DNA of 64,000 nt from an uncultured Christensenellaceae bacterium (lineage in GTDB: Bacteria > Bacillota > Clostridia > Christensenellales > UBA3700): positions 87,766 through 151,765 of the forward strand of contig CALWRI010000001.1 of assembly GCA_944383905.1 (NCBI GenBank), written 5' to 3'. The position numbers and the translations under genes were made by a program. The stretch's first letter is position 1; each line of letters opens with the position of its first letter. Under the pieces are notes generated by a model. That model worked only from the letters and a program-made list of their open reading frames with translations, was not told where the DNA came from and made no database searches. This document shows, one piece after another, positions 51,442-60,017 of this stretch.

Positions 51442-52642
51442 AAAGAGTTACCTCCCTCACGCTCTGCCTGAACGCTTCGATCACATAATCCGCTTCTTCG
51501 TCCGAAAGCAACGTGTGAAGAGGCAGAGTTATTTCGTTTTTATACTTTTCGTAAGCCTTGGGATAATCTTTTATGTCAAATCCCAAAGCCTTGTACGCCG
51601 TATGCATCGGAAGCGGCTTGTAGTGCACGTTCGTCGCGACGCCCTTCTCCGCCATCTTTACGATTATTTCGTTCCTCTTCTTTTCGTCTATGCCCTTTAC
51701 CCTTATCAGATAAAGATGCCCGCTCGAAGCGAAGTTTTCGCCGTAATGCGCGACGACCTCGCCGTAACTCTTCAGCGCCGCGTCGTATTTTTCTATCAAC
51801 TGCCTTCTGCGGGCGAGCAACCCGGCGTATCTCTTCATCTGTGCAAGCCCGATCGCCGCCATGATGTCGGTCATATTGCATTTCTGCCCGCACATTTTGA
51901 TGTCGTATTCCCAAGCGCCGAGCTGGTTTTTCGCAAGCGCGTCCTTGCTCTGTCCGTGCAGAGACCACAGCATAAATTCTTTGTAAAGCCACTCGTTGTC
52001 GACGCCGTCGATATTCTTCCATACGACCGCGCCGCCTTCCGCCGTTGTCAGATTCTTTACCGCATGGAAACTGAAAGAACTGAAATCGGCGTGCTCGCCG
52101 CTTATCCTGCCGTCCTTTACCGCACCGAAACTGTGCGCTGCGTCCGCTATCAGCAAAACTCTGCCGACCGCCTTTTGCAATTCGTTTGCAGGTCTGAAAA
52201 GCGCCGCCTTCTTCTCGAGCATTCCGCGGACCTTGTCGTAATCGCATATCTTGCCCGCAATGTCGACGAGAATGACCGCCTTCGTCTTTTCGGTGACGAG
52301 AGCTTCCAGCTTTGAGTAGTCCATTTCGTAACCGTCGTCGGTAACGTCGCAAAGCACTATCTTCGCGCCGACGTGCTCGATCACGCTCGCGCTCGCCGTG
52401 TATGTGTATGCGCTCGTCACGACTTCGTCGCCTTTCCTTATCCCGAATATCCTCAGAATAAGCTCGAGCCCCGCAGTCGCGGAATTGAGACACACGGCTT
52501 TTTCGGTATGACAAAATTGCGCTATCTGCTTTTCAAAAAGTTTCGTTTTGGGTCCCGTGGTTATCCAGCCCGAACGCAAAGTGTCTGTCACTTCGTCTAT
52601 TTCGGCTTGAGTAATGTCGGGCGGTGAAAATTTGATATTCAT
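51431..52642 (-). CDS. DegT/DnrJ/EryC1/StrS aminotransferase; first gene of the polysaccharide operon
   Basis: 403 aa PLP enzyme making amino sugars on nucleotide carriers. FSPPDITQAEIDEVTDTLRSGWITTGP is the family opening; then NSATAGLELILR, TSAYTYTASAS, LLIADAAHSFGA (PLP Asp), and SFHAVKNLTTAEGG with the PLP-lysine. GVATNVHYKPLPMHTAY is the substrate end. Members of this type aminate 4-keto sugars such as UDP-4-keto-6-deoxy-HexNAc, so an amino or diamino sugar is likely in the repeat unit. No matching dehydratase is in the window. It follows the operon promoter directly. Confidence 0.93.
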   Translation of the reverse strand: MNIKFSPPDITQAEIDEVTDTLRSGWITTGPKTKLFEKQIAQFCHTEKAVCLNSATAGLELILRIFGIRKGDEVVTSAYTYTASASVIEHVGAKIVLCDVTDDGYEMDYSKLEALVTEKTKAVILVDIAGKICDYDKVRGMLEKKAALFRPANELQKAVGRVLLIADAAHSFGAVKDGRISGEHADFSSFSFHAVKNLTTAEGGAVVWKNIDGVDNEWLYKEFMLWSLHGQSKDALAKNQLGAWEYDIKMCGQKCNMTDIMAAIGLAQMKRYAGLLARRRQLIEKYDAALKSYGEVVAHYGENFASSGHLYLIRVKGIDEKKRNEIIVKMAEKGVATNVHYKPLPMHTAYKALGFDIKDYPKAYEKYKNEITLPLHTLLSDEEADYVIEAFRQSVREVTLYGE

Positions 52643-52670
52643 AAAAAACCTTCTTGCTTTTAGTCAATTC

Positions 52671-52699
52671 ATTATATCACACGTTTAATGTATGTGCAA
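52671..52699 (-). promoter_or_regulatory. Promoter of the polysaccharide operon (TTGCAC-17-TATAAT, extended -10)
   Basis: Minus-strand TTGCAC (52699-52694) and TATAAT (52676-52671) are 17 bases apart, with TGA directly before the -10. The region is AT-rich. The leader is about 20-25 nt with AGAAGG. No other promoter is evident until the terminator at 39224-39249, implying a transcript near 13 kb. The stretch 52700-52847 holds no gene I can support. Confidence 0.82.
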
Positions 52700-52847
52700 T
52701 AAATATTAAAATAAAATATATAGCGAAGCGTTCTATAAAACGTAGAATCGTGTCGGTCGATGTCGGAATTGAGAAAACGACAAACGGCTTTCCGACCATT
52801 TCCGCACTTTGAAAATATGGACAAAAAAGCACCGTGTGGCTTTCATT

Positions 52848-53582
52848 TTACCGCGTCGGACACGAATAACCGCGGACAAACTCCCCTGTTGACTCGTCGT
52901 ATGTCATTGTCGTCACAATCCTGCCGACGACGTCTGTCTCAACTTCTCCGATTACGTTTTGCCATACGTTCAGTCTGTATCTGTTAAGGCTGTAAACAAA
53001 CACGGGCTCGACATAATTCAGATTTGTAACGTAAGGAAAACCGCTGCTTTCGCTCCTTCTATCCTCAATACAACTTTCCTCTCCTCTTTTGTCTTTCAGA
53101 TCGAACGTCACAAACGGTTCTCCCCCTTCGTATATCTTCAACAGAGAGCTTCCGACATACTCCGCTCTATACGGATTGGCGAATTTTTTATAGTCAAAAA
53201 CGGTTTTGATTTTTTCACATGAACAGTCGAACACATAAAAATAGCCATACCCTCCGCTTCCTCCGCTTGACGCAAAATAAAACAACTGACATACTCCTTT
53301 GCCGCCGAAATCAAAGGCGGCGACTCCCGCCCCGTACCCCTCGTCAGAAGGCGGGAATATACACCTTCCGTCCGACAAGCGGATCATTATGTCGGTAAAA
53401 TACTGCGATCCCCGTTCAAACCTTTTGCCTGTCACGGTAACCGTCGTCTCTTCTCCCGAAGAGTCGAGGATCGCGCTCGTTTCGCACAACGTCTCGTAGA
53501 CGTCGGCTGTTTCGCAAAGCGCAAAAGAACACGCTGTCGACGAGGCAAAGATCGCCGCAATACACAACGAAAACATTTTCAT
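52848..53582 (-). CDS. Exported protein of unknown function
   Basis: 244 aa from the ATG at 53582 (a longer start at 53606 lies in frame). The signal peptide MKMFSLCIAAIFASSTACSF ends near ALC-E or at an early Cys. The mature part looks all-beta, with Gly/Tyr-rich and Asp-containing strands (GAGVAAFDFGGKGVCQLFYF, SGGYGYFYVFDC) reminiscent of beta-propeller or VCBS repeats, and several cysteines that could form disulfides. No named domain is recognised. It lies alone, divergent from the membrane protein on its right. Confidence 0.7.
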   Translation of the reverse strand: MKMFSLCIAAIFASSTACSFALCETADVYETLCETSAILDSSGEETTVTVTGKRFERGSQYFTDIMIRLSDGRCIFPPSDEGYGAGVAAFDFGGKGVCQLFYFASSGGSGGYGYFYVFDCSCEKIKTVFDYKKFANPYRAEYVGSSLLKIYEGGEPFVTFDLKDKRGEESCIEDRRSESSGFPYVTNLNYVEPVFVYSLNRYRLNVWQNVIGEVETDVVGRIVTTMTYDESTGEFVRGYSCPTR

Positions 53583-53682
53583 AATTATATTTTCTGCTTT
53601 TATCAATCGATTATGACGACTTTCTCCGTAATTTCCCGTACGACGTTTATCTTTCTTTCATATTATGAATGGGGAACCGACG

Positions 53683-54078
53683 ATGAAAAACCGCATTAAA
53701 ATAAGTATGTCCGCAAACGACGTATGGCTGCTTTTCTTTTTTGCCGTCCATGCGGTATATATTGCGCTTTGCGTGTTCTTTCCTCTGCCCGACGGCGACG
53801 AAAAATCCGTGCTCGACGTCGTCATGCGTACTGCGGCTGCGGTACTTGCGGGTTATTTCATGAGTAAAGGATTCAGACCGCCGAAAGCCGATTCGGCGAT
53901 CGTTAAAAAGCGCGTATCCGTTCAAAGCGTAATCGTAGGCTGCACGGGCGCATTCTCGTTGTGCATTATAATAGTAGTACGCTATACGGATTTTACCATC
54001 CTGCATGAAAATATCATCGTCCAACTGCGCGATTTCTATCTCGCTTCGATCGCTTTCCTGATGGGCACGTCGAAATAA
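53683..54078 (+). CDS. Small integral membrane protein of unknown function
   Basis: 131 aa from the ATG at 53683, chosen because GGGGA lies about 9 bases upstream; an in-frame ATG at 53665 has no ribosome binding site. About four hydrophobic helices are seen: VWLLFFFAVHAVYIALCVFF, MRTAAAVLAGYFM, VIVGCTGAFSLCIIIVV and YLASIAFLMG. The size and layout resemble small holin-like or uncharacterised Gram-positive membrane proteins. No motif fixes a function. No phage genes are nearby. Confidence 0.68.
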   Translation: MKNRIKISMSANDVWLLFFFAVHAVYIALCVFFPLPDGDEKSVLDVVMRTAAAVLAGYFMSKGFRPPKADSAIVKKRVSVQSVIVGCTGAFSLCIIIVVRYTDFTILHENIIVQLRDFYLASIAFLMGTSK

Positions 54079-54188
54079 TACACCGGCATTTTGCCGTTTC
54101 CCGACAGCGTCGCGCCTCGTCCGTTTTGCGTTTGCGCAAAACCAAGTACGGACTCGGTCACCGGTTTCACTATACTCATCAATCCATT

Positions 54189-54221
54189 AAAAAAAGCAAC
54201 CCTCTCGGATTGCTTTTTTTA
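54189..54221 (-). terminator. Terminator of tRNA-Thr
   Basis: On the minus strand AAAAAAGCAAtCC and GGgTTGCTTTTTT pair around GAGA, followed by further T residues. Both sides are A/T tracts, so it may act in both directions. Confidence 0.8.
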
Positions 54222-54222
54222 A

Positions 54223-54298
<76 letters not shown>

Positions 54299-54600
54299 AT
54301 ATTTGGATAAAAATGTTCTTTCGTTTTTGCAACTTCCTGCGTTCCGTCCTTGGAAGGACGCGCTCTTCCCGCCCGCATAAGTCACTCGCTGCGCTTCCCG
54401 GACTCTCCGTCAAGCGGTCCGCTCCGCTAAAACGATTATCAATCGTTTTTATTCCGCGTCGCGCCTGCAAAGCCTACGCAGCATATTCTGATCCTGCTTT
54501 TTCGCGAGGTCTAATATATAATAACCGATAAAAAATCAAATGTCAATGTTTTGAACTTAAAATTTGACACTCTCAATATATTATCAACGGCTCTGCCTTC
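54299..54600. other. Intergenic stretch of about 300 bases without a supported gene
   Basis: It holds the tRNA-Thr upstream region, a small hairpin (GTCCTTGGAAGGAC near 54346-54360) and a perfect palindrome AAAACGATT-ATC-AATCGTTTT followed by a T (54429-54450), which could terminate transcription from either side. Reading frames through here overlap the tRNA and are not credible. Confidence 0.5.
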
Positions 54601-55050
54601 TCATCGGATATTGCCGCTTCTTCCGAGAATATACTCGACGGAACAATCAAAATAATCGGCAAGTATCACGATGCTGTCAAGCTCGGGCGAACATTTGCCT
54701 TCCTGCCACCTGTACAACACGCTGGGATGAAGACCCGTTGCCTTTGCAATCCTGTATTTGTTTGTCCCGAACTTCTTCATCAAAAACGCGAACCTGTCTT
54801 TGAAAACTTCGCGCTCTTTAGCTGCAAAGGCTCCGCCCTCATCCGATCTGCCCAAAAGGTAATCCAGCGTAAAGCCGAAATGATCCGCCATCGTGAGCGC
54901 CATCCTGAGATCGGGCAATTGCGCGCCGCGCGCATACCTGCAGACGGTATTCTTGTGCACTCCCAACAAAGCGGCAAGCACGGAAGGCTTCAGCTCCCTT
55001 TCAGACAATATTTCATTGAATCTTTCGGTAAAAACAGTCAACGTACTCAT
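54601..55050 (-). CDS. XRE-family regulator with two tandem helix-turn-helix domains
   Basis: 149 aa from the ATG at 55050 with GGAGG upstream. The first HTH covers residues about 8-68 (FNEILSERELKPSVLAALLG, VHKNTVCRYARGAQLPD) and ends in DHFGFTLDYLLGRSD. A second, similar unit covers about 82-145 (FAFLMKKFGTNKYRIAKATG, LHPSVLYRWQEGKCSPE) and ends in DYFDCSVEYILGRSG. The two halves align with each other, indicating an internal duplication, so one chain may bind both arms of an operator. It faces a 63-aa gene, and a perfect inverted repeat lies between them. No phage or conjugative genes are nearby, although such regulators often belong to mobile elements. Confidence 0.88.
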   Translation of the reverse strand: MSTLTVFTERFNEILSERELKPSVLAALLGVHKNTVCRYARGAQLPDLRMALTMADHFGFTLDYLLGRSDEGGAFAAKEREVFKDRFAFLMKKFGTNKYRIAKATGLHPSVLYRWQEGKCSPELDSIVILADYFDCSVEYILGRSGNIR

Positions 55051-55083
55051 TTTTCCGCCTCCAATCAAAATATATTGAATTGT

Positions 55084-55107
55084 GGTTACTTTTTGTTGAA
55101 AGTAACC
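55084..55107. promoter_or_regulatory. Perfect inverted-repeat operator candidate
   Basis: GGTTACTTT (55084-55092) and AAAGTAACC (55099-55107) are exact 9-base inverted copies separated by six bases. The right arm overlaps the -35 box of the plus-strand promoter, and the left arm lies upstream of the regulator gene. Binding by the two-HTH regulator is inference. Confidence 0.75.
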
Positions 55108-55124
55108 GAAATGCAATTTATAAT
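55096..55124 (+). promoter_or_regulatory. Promoter of the 63-aa gene (TTGAAA-17-TATAAT)
   Basis: TTGAAA (55096-55101) and TATAAT (55119-55124) are 17 bases apart. The operator candidate covers the -35, so a bound repressor would block this promoter. Confidence 0.75.
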
Positions 55125-55155
55125 ATTATTGAAACCTGCAAGGAGAACCGGACAA

Positions 55156-55347
55156 ATGACAAATTCCGCCTCATTTTTGCAACCCGCAAACAAAACCTAT
55201 TCCGAAAAGGAGCTGACGACGGGGATACTCTTTCTAATGAAAGAGTATTACGTCGGTGCGTTTTGCGCAAACGGAAACGAAATAATCGCAACTTTTGAAA
55301 ACGGGCAACGATTTACTCTGTCGATAAACGAAATCAAAGAGATCTGA
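55156..55347 (+). CDS. 63-aa soluble protein, divergent target of the XRE regulator
   Basis: 63 aa starting at an ATG with AAGGAGAA about 10 bases upstream. The chain has an N-terminal helix (EKELTTGILFLMKEYYVGAF) followed by a beta hairpin (NEIIATFENGQRFTLSINEI). It has one Cys and no signal or membrane segment. I do not recognise a family. The strong promoter, operator overlap and ribosome binding site support expression. The frame stays open upstream of the ATG, but that part runs against the regulator gene. It may be an antitoxin-like, modulator or effector protein; none of these is shown by sequence. Confidence 0.7.
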   Translation: MTNSASFLQPANKTYSEKELTTGILFLMKEYYVGAFCANGNEIIATFENGQRFTLSINEIKEI

Positions 55348-55454
55348 CCCTCTTCCGTTTTAAGACAACTCCCCCGATGCCGAGCCGCCTGTTACGACGC
55401 GCGCGCACTTGCGCACCTCTTATCGAAAATAATACAAAATATTTAAAAATCAGT

Positions 55455-55482
55455 TTGATATTTTTTTAACGTATGCTACAAT
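55455..55482 (+). promoter_or_regulatory. Promoter of hydCBA (TTGATA-16-TACAAT)
   Basis: TTGATA (55455-55460), a 16-base spacer, and TACAAT (55477-55482). The leader to the ATG at 55544 is about 55 nt. No convincing Rex operator palindrome is visible in the region. Confidence 0.7.
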
Positions 55483-55543
55483 AGATTTGTGTTACCCGAT
55501 ATTTTTGCCGATTCAGACGGCTCTCGGGGATAAGGAGGTTATA

Positions 55544-56038
55544 ATGGACAATAAATCTGCGTTTCACGGCTCTGCCGAACAGAAAGCGCGCCTGACGGCT
55601 GTCATCGAAGAGTCTCGCTCTACGCCCGGCTGCCTGATGCACGTTTTGCAGGAAGCCCAAGGCATTTACGGCTATCTTCCCATCGAAGTACAGACGATGA
55701 TCGCCGAGGGATTGGGGATCTCTCTTTCCGAAGTGTACGGCGTTGCTACGTTCTACTCACAGTTTTCTCTTAAACCCAAGGGTAAACACCGCATAAGCGT
55801 ATGTCTCGGCACCGCTTGTTACGTCAAGGGATCGGACAAGATACTTGCCGAAGTCGAAAAGCAGCTCGGCATAAAATGCGGAGAATGCACGGAGGACGGC
55901 TTGTTCTCCATAGACAGTTGCCGTTGCGTGGGCGCTTGCGGTCTCGCTCCCGTAATGATGATCGACGAAGAAGTTTACGGCAGACTCAAACCCGAATCCG
56001 TCAAGGAAATTCTCGATAAATACAGGGAGGCGAAATGA
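55544..56038 (+). CDS. hydC: Bifurcating [FeFe]-hydrogenase gamma subunit (NuoE-like)
   Basis: 164 aa from the ATG at 55544 with AAGGAGG. The N-terminal helices (GCLMHVLQEAQGIYGYLP, GVATFYSQFS) and the thioredoxin-like [2Fe-2S] domain match NuoE. The four cluster cysteines appear as CLGTAC and CRCVGAC. It carries electrons between the flavin subunit and the rest of the complex. The stop overlaps hydB by four bases. Confidence 0.95.
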   Translation: MDNKSAFHGSAEQKARLTAVIEESRSTPGCLMHVLQEAQGIYGYLPIEVQTMIAEGLGISLSEVYGVATFYSQFSLKPKGKHRISVCLGTACYVKGSDKILAEVEKQLGIKCGECTEDGLFSIDSCRCVGACGLAPVMMIDEEVYGRLKPESVKEILDKYREAK

Positions 56039-57930
56039 TGACGAACGCTCAACTCGACGCTATACGCGAAAAAAAGAAGGATTTGATACGCGTTCGCCGC
56101 GTAATAAAAGAAGAGGGCGAAAAGCTCGCCGCAAAGACGGGTTACCGCAAACAAGTGCTCGTATGCGGAGGTACGGGTTGCACTTCTTCTCACTCAATGC
56201 AGGTCATAGCGCAGCTTGAGAAATCTCTCAAAGAGCTCAACCTCGACGATATCCTGGTCGTAAAGACGGGCTGCTTCGGTCTGTGCGCGCTCGGTCCGAT
56301 AATGATCGTTTATCCCGAAGGCGCGTTCTATGCGCAGATGACCCCCGAACACGTCAAGACGGTTGCCGAAAAACACCTCGTCAAAGGCGGAGAAATCGTA
56401 AAAGAACTGCTCTATCAGGGCACCGTCTCCGAAGACGGAAGCATTATCCCGTTCGCCGAGACCCCGTTCTACAAGAAGCAGATGAGAATCGCGCTGCGCA
56501 ACTGCGGCGTTATCGCTCCCGAAGACATAGAAGAAGCGATCGGCGCGGGCGACTACCAGGCTCTCGAAAAAGTGCTCAAGGAAATGACTCCCGACGACGT
56601 TATAAACGAAATGCTCGCAAGCGGTCTGCGCGGCAGAGGCGGCGCAGGCTTCCCGACGGGCAGAAAATGGTCTTTCGCAAAGGCTTCTCCCGGAAACGTC
56701 AAATACGTCTGCTGCAACGCCGACGAAGGCGACCCGGGCGCGTTCATGGACCGTTCCGTACTCGAAGGCGACCCGCATTGCGTGCTCGAAGCGATGGCGA
56801 TCGCGGGATATGCGATAGGCTCCAACCACGGTTTCATCTACGTCCGTGCGGAATACCCCGTCGCGGTACAGCGTCTTAAAATAGCAATAAAACAAGCTCG
56901 TGAATACGGCTTGCTCGGCAAGAACATACTCGGCTCCGGCTTCGACTTTGACATCGAGATCCGTCTCGGCGCAGGCGCGTTCGTATGCGGCGAAGAGACC
57001 GCTCTCATGACGAGTATCGAAGGTCACCGCGGCGAGCCGCGTCCCCGTCCTCCGTTCCCCGCAGTCAAAGGCCTTTTCGGCAAACCGACGATCCTCAACA
57101 ACGTGGAGACGTGGGCGAACGTCAACCCGATAATAATGAACGGCGCGGCATGGTTCTCCACTATCGGCACCCCCAATTCTTCGGGTACCAAGGTCTTTGC
57201 TCTGGGCGGAAAGATTACCAACGTTGGTCTTGTCGAAGTCCCGATGGGCACCACCCTGCGCGAGATCGTCGAAGAGATTGGCGGCGGCATCCCCAACGGC
57301 AAAAAGTTCAAAGCGGCGCAGACGGGCGGACCGTCTGGCGGTTGTATTCCCGCGGAATGCATAGACACTCCGATAGATTACGACAGCCTCCTTGCAATCG
57401 GCTCGATGATGGGCAGCGGCGGTATGATAATCCTTGACGAAGACACCTGTATGGTGGACATTTCAAAGTTCTATCTCGAATTCACTGCGGACGAATCGTG
57501 CGGCAAATGCACCCCCTGCCGTATAGGCACCAAGCGTCTCCTCCAGCTTCTCACCAAGATAACCGAAGGCAAGGGAGAACCCGAAGATCTCGTCAAGATC
57601 GACGAGCTTGCAAACCACATGAAGCAGTCTTCTCTGTGCGCTCTGGGTCAGTCGGCTCCCAACCCCGTACTCTCCACCCTGCGCTACTTCCGCAAGGAGT
57701 ACGAAGCTCACATCAACGACAAGATTTGTCCTGCCGGTGTTTGTAAAGCGCTGTTTACATACCACATTATACCCGACAAGTGCAAGGGCTGTACGCTGTG
57801 CGCGAGAAACTGCCCCGTCAAGGCAATAAGCGGCGAAGTCAAGAAGCCGCACGTTATCGACACCGCAAAGTGCGTCAAGTGCGGACTGTGTATCGCAAAC
57901 TGCAAATTCGGCGCAATAGAGAGAAAGTGA
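56035..57930 (+). CDS. hydB: Bifurcating [FeFe]-hydrogenase beta subunit (NuoF-like flavoprotein)
   Basis: 631 aa. Domains in order: an N-terminal thioredoxin-like [2Fe-2S] unit (about residues 40-125; CGGTGCTSSH, KTGCFGLCALGP), the FMN/NADH domain (GRGGAGFPTGRKW and CNADEGDPGAFMDR), an SLBB region, the NuoF [4Fe-4S] motif ESCGKCTPCRIGT, and two C-terminal ferredoxin motifs CKGCTLCARNCP and CVKCGLCIANC. This is the layout of HydB of electron-bifurcating hydrogenases, where the FMN splits electrons between NAD and ferredoxin. It is followed by hydA within a dozen bases. Confidence 0.96.
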   Translation: MMTNAQLDAIREKKKDLIRVRRVIKEEGEKLAAKTGYRKQVLVCGGTGCTSSHSMQVIAQLEKSLKELNLDDILVVKTGCFGLCALGPIMIVYPEGAFYAQMTPEHVKTVAEKHLVKGGEIVKELLYQGTVSEDGSIIPFAETPFYKKQMRIALRNCGVIAPEDIEEAIGAGDYQALEKVLKEMTPDDVINEMLASGLRGRGGAGFPTGRKWSFAKASPGNVKYVCCNADEGDPGAFMDRSVLEGDPHCVLEAMAIAGYAIGSNHGFIYVRAEYPVAVQRLKIAIKQAREYGLLGKNILGSGFDFDIEIRLGAGAFVCGEETALMTSIEGHRGEPRPRPPFPAVKGLFGKPTILNNVETWANVNPIIMNGAAWFSTIGTPNSSGTKVFALGGKITNVGLVEVPMGTTLREIVEEIGGGIPNGKKFKAAQTGGPSGGCIPAECIDTPIDYDSLLAIGSMMGSGGMIILDEDTCMVDISKFYLEFTADESCGKCTPCRIGTKRLLQLLTKITEGKGEPEDLVKIDELANHMKQSSLCALGQSAPNPVLSTLRYFRKEYEAHINDKICPAGVCKALFTYHIIPDKCKGCTLCARNCPVKAISGEVKKPHVIDTAKCVKCGLCIANCKFGAIERK

Positions 57931-57940
57931 GGTGGAGAAA

Positions 57941-59665
57941 ATGGAAAAAATGGTAAATCTTAAAATAAACGGAATATCCGTAACCGTTCCCGAAGGAACG
58001 ACGATACTTCAAGCCGCAAGAAAGGCTCATATCGAGATCCCCACTCTGTGCTTCCTCAAAGACGTGAGTTGCGCAGGCTCCTGCCGTATGTGCGTCGTCG
58101 AAGCCACGGGCGCGCGCGGTCTCGTCGCCGCTTGCGTTTATCCGGTAGCGGAAGGCATGGAAGTCAGGACCAATACCGACAAATGCCGCCGCTCGCGCAA
58201 AATGACTCTTGAGCTCTTTTTGAGCAAACACAAGAAAAAGTGTCTTTCCTGCGAGCGCAACCACAACTGCGAATTGCAGAAACTGTCGCTCGGTTACAGC
58301 GTGGACGAAGACCGCTTCAAGGGCGAAGACTTCGTGCTCCCGATAGACCTGTCCACTCCTTACGTCGTCCGCGACAACGACAAGTGCATCAACTGTATGC
58401 GCTGCGTTGCGGCTTGCCGCAAACAGCACGTCAACGCGATAGGACCTATCGGCAGAGGCTTCAACGTGCATATAGGAAGCGCTTTCGACAGACCGCTTTC
58501 CGAATCTCCGTGCGTGGGTTGCGGTCAGTGTATCGTCGCCTGCCCCGTCGGCGCTCTGAGTGAAAATTCCACCGTGGACGAAGTGTGGGACGCACTCGGA
58601 GACGGAACAAAAAAAGTCGTCTTTTTCACCGCTCCGTCCGTCCGCGCGACGCTCGGAGAAGCGTTCGATATGCCGATCGGCACAAACGTCGAAGGCAAGA
58701 TGGTCGCGGCTATCCGCAGGCTTAATCCCTACGCCGTATTCAATATGGACGTCACAGCGGACCTCACGATCATGGAGGAAGCGAGCGAGCTCATCAACCG
58801 CATCAAGACAAACAAGCCGATGCCGATGTTCACGTCCTGCTGCCCTGCGTGGATAAAATTCGTCGAGCAGACTTATCCCGAATTCATACCCCAGCTTTCC
58901 ACCTGCAAGTCGCCGCAGCAGATGTTCGGCGCGCTGCTCAAGAGCTATTGGTGCGAAAAGCACGGCATCGATCCCAAAACTCTTTACGTCGTCAGCGTTA
59001 TCCCCTGCACGGCAAAGAAATACGAATGCAAGCGCGAACAGATGGCGGGCGACGTCGACGCAGCTATCACGACGAGAGAGCTTGCCCGCATGATCAAGAC
59101 GGCAGGCATCAAGTTCAACGAGCTTCCCGACGAAGAATTCGACAACCCGTTTGCAACGGCTTCGGGCGCAGGCACGATATTCGGCGCGACGGGCGGCGTC
59201 ATGGAAGCGGCTTTGAGAACCGCGGCGCATATGCTCGACGGCAACTTCGAGGTGCTCGACTTCTTCGCGGTACGCGGCACCCAGCCGATAAAGGAGGCTA
59301 CTTACCTCGTCGCGGGTCATACGCTGCGCGTTGCGGTAACTTCGGGTCTCGAAAACGCGCGCACTTTGCTCGAATCCATAAAATCGGGCGCTAAAAAGTA
59401 CGACTTCGTCGAAATCATGGCTTGCCCGGGCGGTTGCGTAAACGGCGGCGGACAGCCCACCCTTTCCGACAGCATACGCAACAGCGTGGAACTCAAAGAA
59501 GCGCGTGCGAAAGCGCTGTATACGAGCGACGTTCACAACGAATTGCGCCGCTCTGCGGACTCCCCCGTCATGGACGTGCTTTACGACGAATTCCTCGGCT
59601 TCCCCAACAGCCACAAGGCGCACGAGATACTGCACACCTCATACAAAGAGAACAAAAAAATCTGA
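57941..59665 (+). CDS. hydA: Bifurcating [FeFe]-hydrogenase catalytic subunit
   Basis: 574 aa from the ATG at 57941 (GAGGTGG upstream; a GTG at 57932 is possible). The N-terminal [2Fe-2S] domain uses C37, C48, C51 and C65. The His-Cys [4Fe-4S] cluster uses H97, C101, C104 and C110. Two ferredoxin clusters sit at C149-C159 and C191-C201. The H-cluster motifs are TSCCPAW (298-304), IPCTAKKYE (354-362) and EIMACPGGCVNGGGQP (491-506). In motif two the usual Met before PC is Ile. It makes or splits H2 in the cytoplasm, coupled to NADH and ferredoxin through HydB and HydC. A C-terminal part of the small-subunit type, ending in SHKAHEILHTSY, is present. Confidence 0.96.
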   Translation: MEKMVNLKINGISVTVPEGTTILQAARKAHIEIPTLCFLKDVSCAGSCRMCVVEATGARGLVAACVYPVAEGMEVRTNTDKCRRSRKMTLELFLSKHKKKCLSCERNHNCELQKLSLGYSVDEDRFKGEDFVLPIDLSTPYVVRDNDKCINCMRCVAACRKQHVNAIGPIGRGFNVHIGSAFDRPLSESPCVGCGQCIVACPVGALSENSTVDEVWDALGDGTKKVVFFTAPSVRATLGEAFDMPIGTNVEGKMVAAIRRLNPYAVFNMDVTADLTIMEEASELINRIKTNKPMPMFTSCCPAWIKFVEQTYPEFIPQLSTCKSPQQMFGALLKSYWCEKHGIDPKTLYVVSVIPCTAKKYECKREQMAGDVDAAITTRELARMIKTAGIKFNELPDEEFDNPFATASGAGTIFGATGGVMEAALRTAAHMLDGNFEVLDFFAVRGTQPIKEATYLVAGHTLRVAVTSGLENARTLLESIKSGAKKYDFVEIMACPGGCVNGGGQPTLSDSIRNSVELKEARAKALYTSDVHNELRRSADSPVMDVLYDEFLGFPNSHKAHEILHTSYKENKKI

Positions 59666-59679
59666 CAAAACGACGTTTA

Positions 59680-59708
59680 CCGCTCCGCTTTTCGCGGGGC
59701 GGTTTTTT
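59680..59708 (+). terminator. Terminator of hydCBA
   Basis: CCGCTCCGC (59680-59688) and GCGGGGCGG (59694-59702) form a stem with one G-U pair, followed by six T residues. Confidence 0.92.
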
Positions 59709-59834
59709 ATGCCAATAACCATTATATATATCGCTTTTTTTTGTAAAAAACTTGTAATTGTTTTACTTGTGGATGTACAAACTCACTTGTTTTTTTATAT
59801 AATAAATTCAGAAAACATTTAGAAGGGAAGAAGT

Positions 59835-60017
59835 ATGACAAGAATTTTTAACGGCAGACATTCTGCTCTGCTTACTTTGACGATTTGCGCATTTTTGCTT
59901 GTTTTCGCATTAATACCATCATATGCACATGCCGAGGAAAACTCTACTACTTCCGCTATCAATGAATATGCTCACACGTTTGAAACCTGTCTCCCGCAAA
60001 CGGAATGCTCCTTTTAA
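59835..60017 (+). CDS. Exported small peptide precursor (60 aa)
   Basis: 60 aa with AAGGGAAGAAG upstream. A textbook signal peptide (basic start, LLTLTICAFLLVFALIP core, AHA cleavage at residue 33) leaves a mature peptide of 27 residues with two cysteines spaced CLPQTEC. No family is recognised. After the TAA the same frame continues another 20 codons (containing CGCP) to a TAA at 60078, so a longer ancestral peptide interrupted by a stop is possible. An AT-rich stretch with a TATAAT-like box lies upstream. Confidence 0.62.
   Translation: MTRIFNGRHSALLTLTICAFLLVFALIPSYAHAEENSTTSAINEYAHTFETCLPQTECSF

Noticed and set aside
53683..54078. Small membrane protein as a phage holin
   Set aside because: Only size and helix count support it; there is no endolysin or other phage gene nearby.
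55455..55475. Possible Rex site before hydC (TTGATATTTTTTTAACG)
   Set aside because: The spacing is one base short and the left arm is poor. A Rex link to hydCBA rests on family knowledge only.
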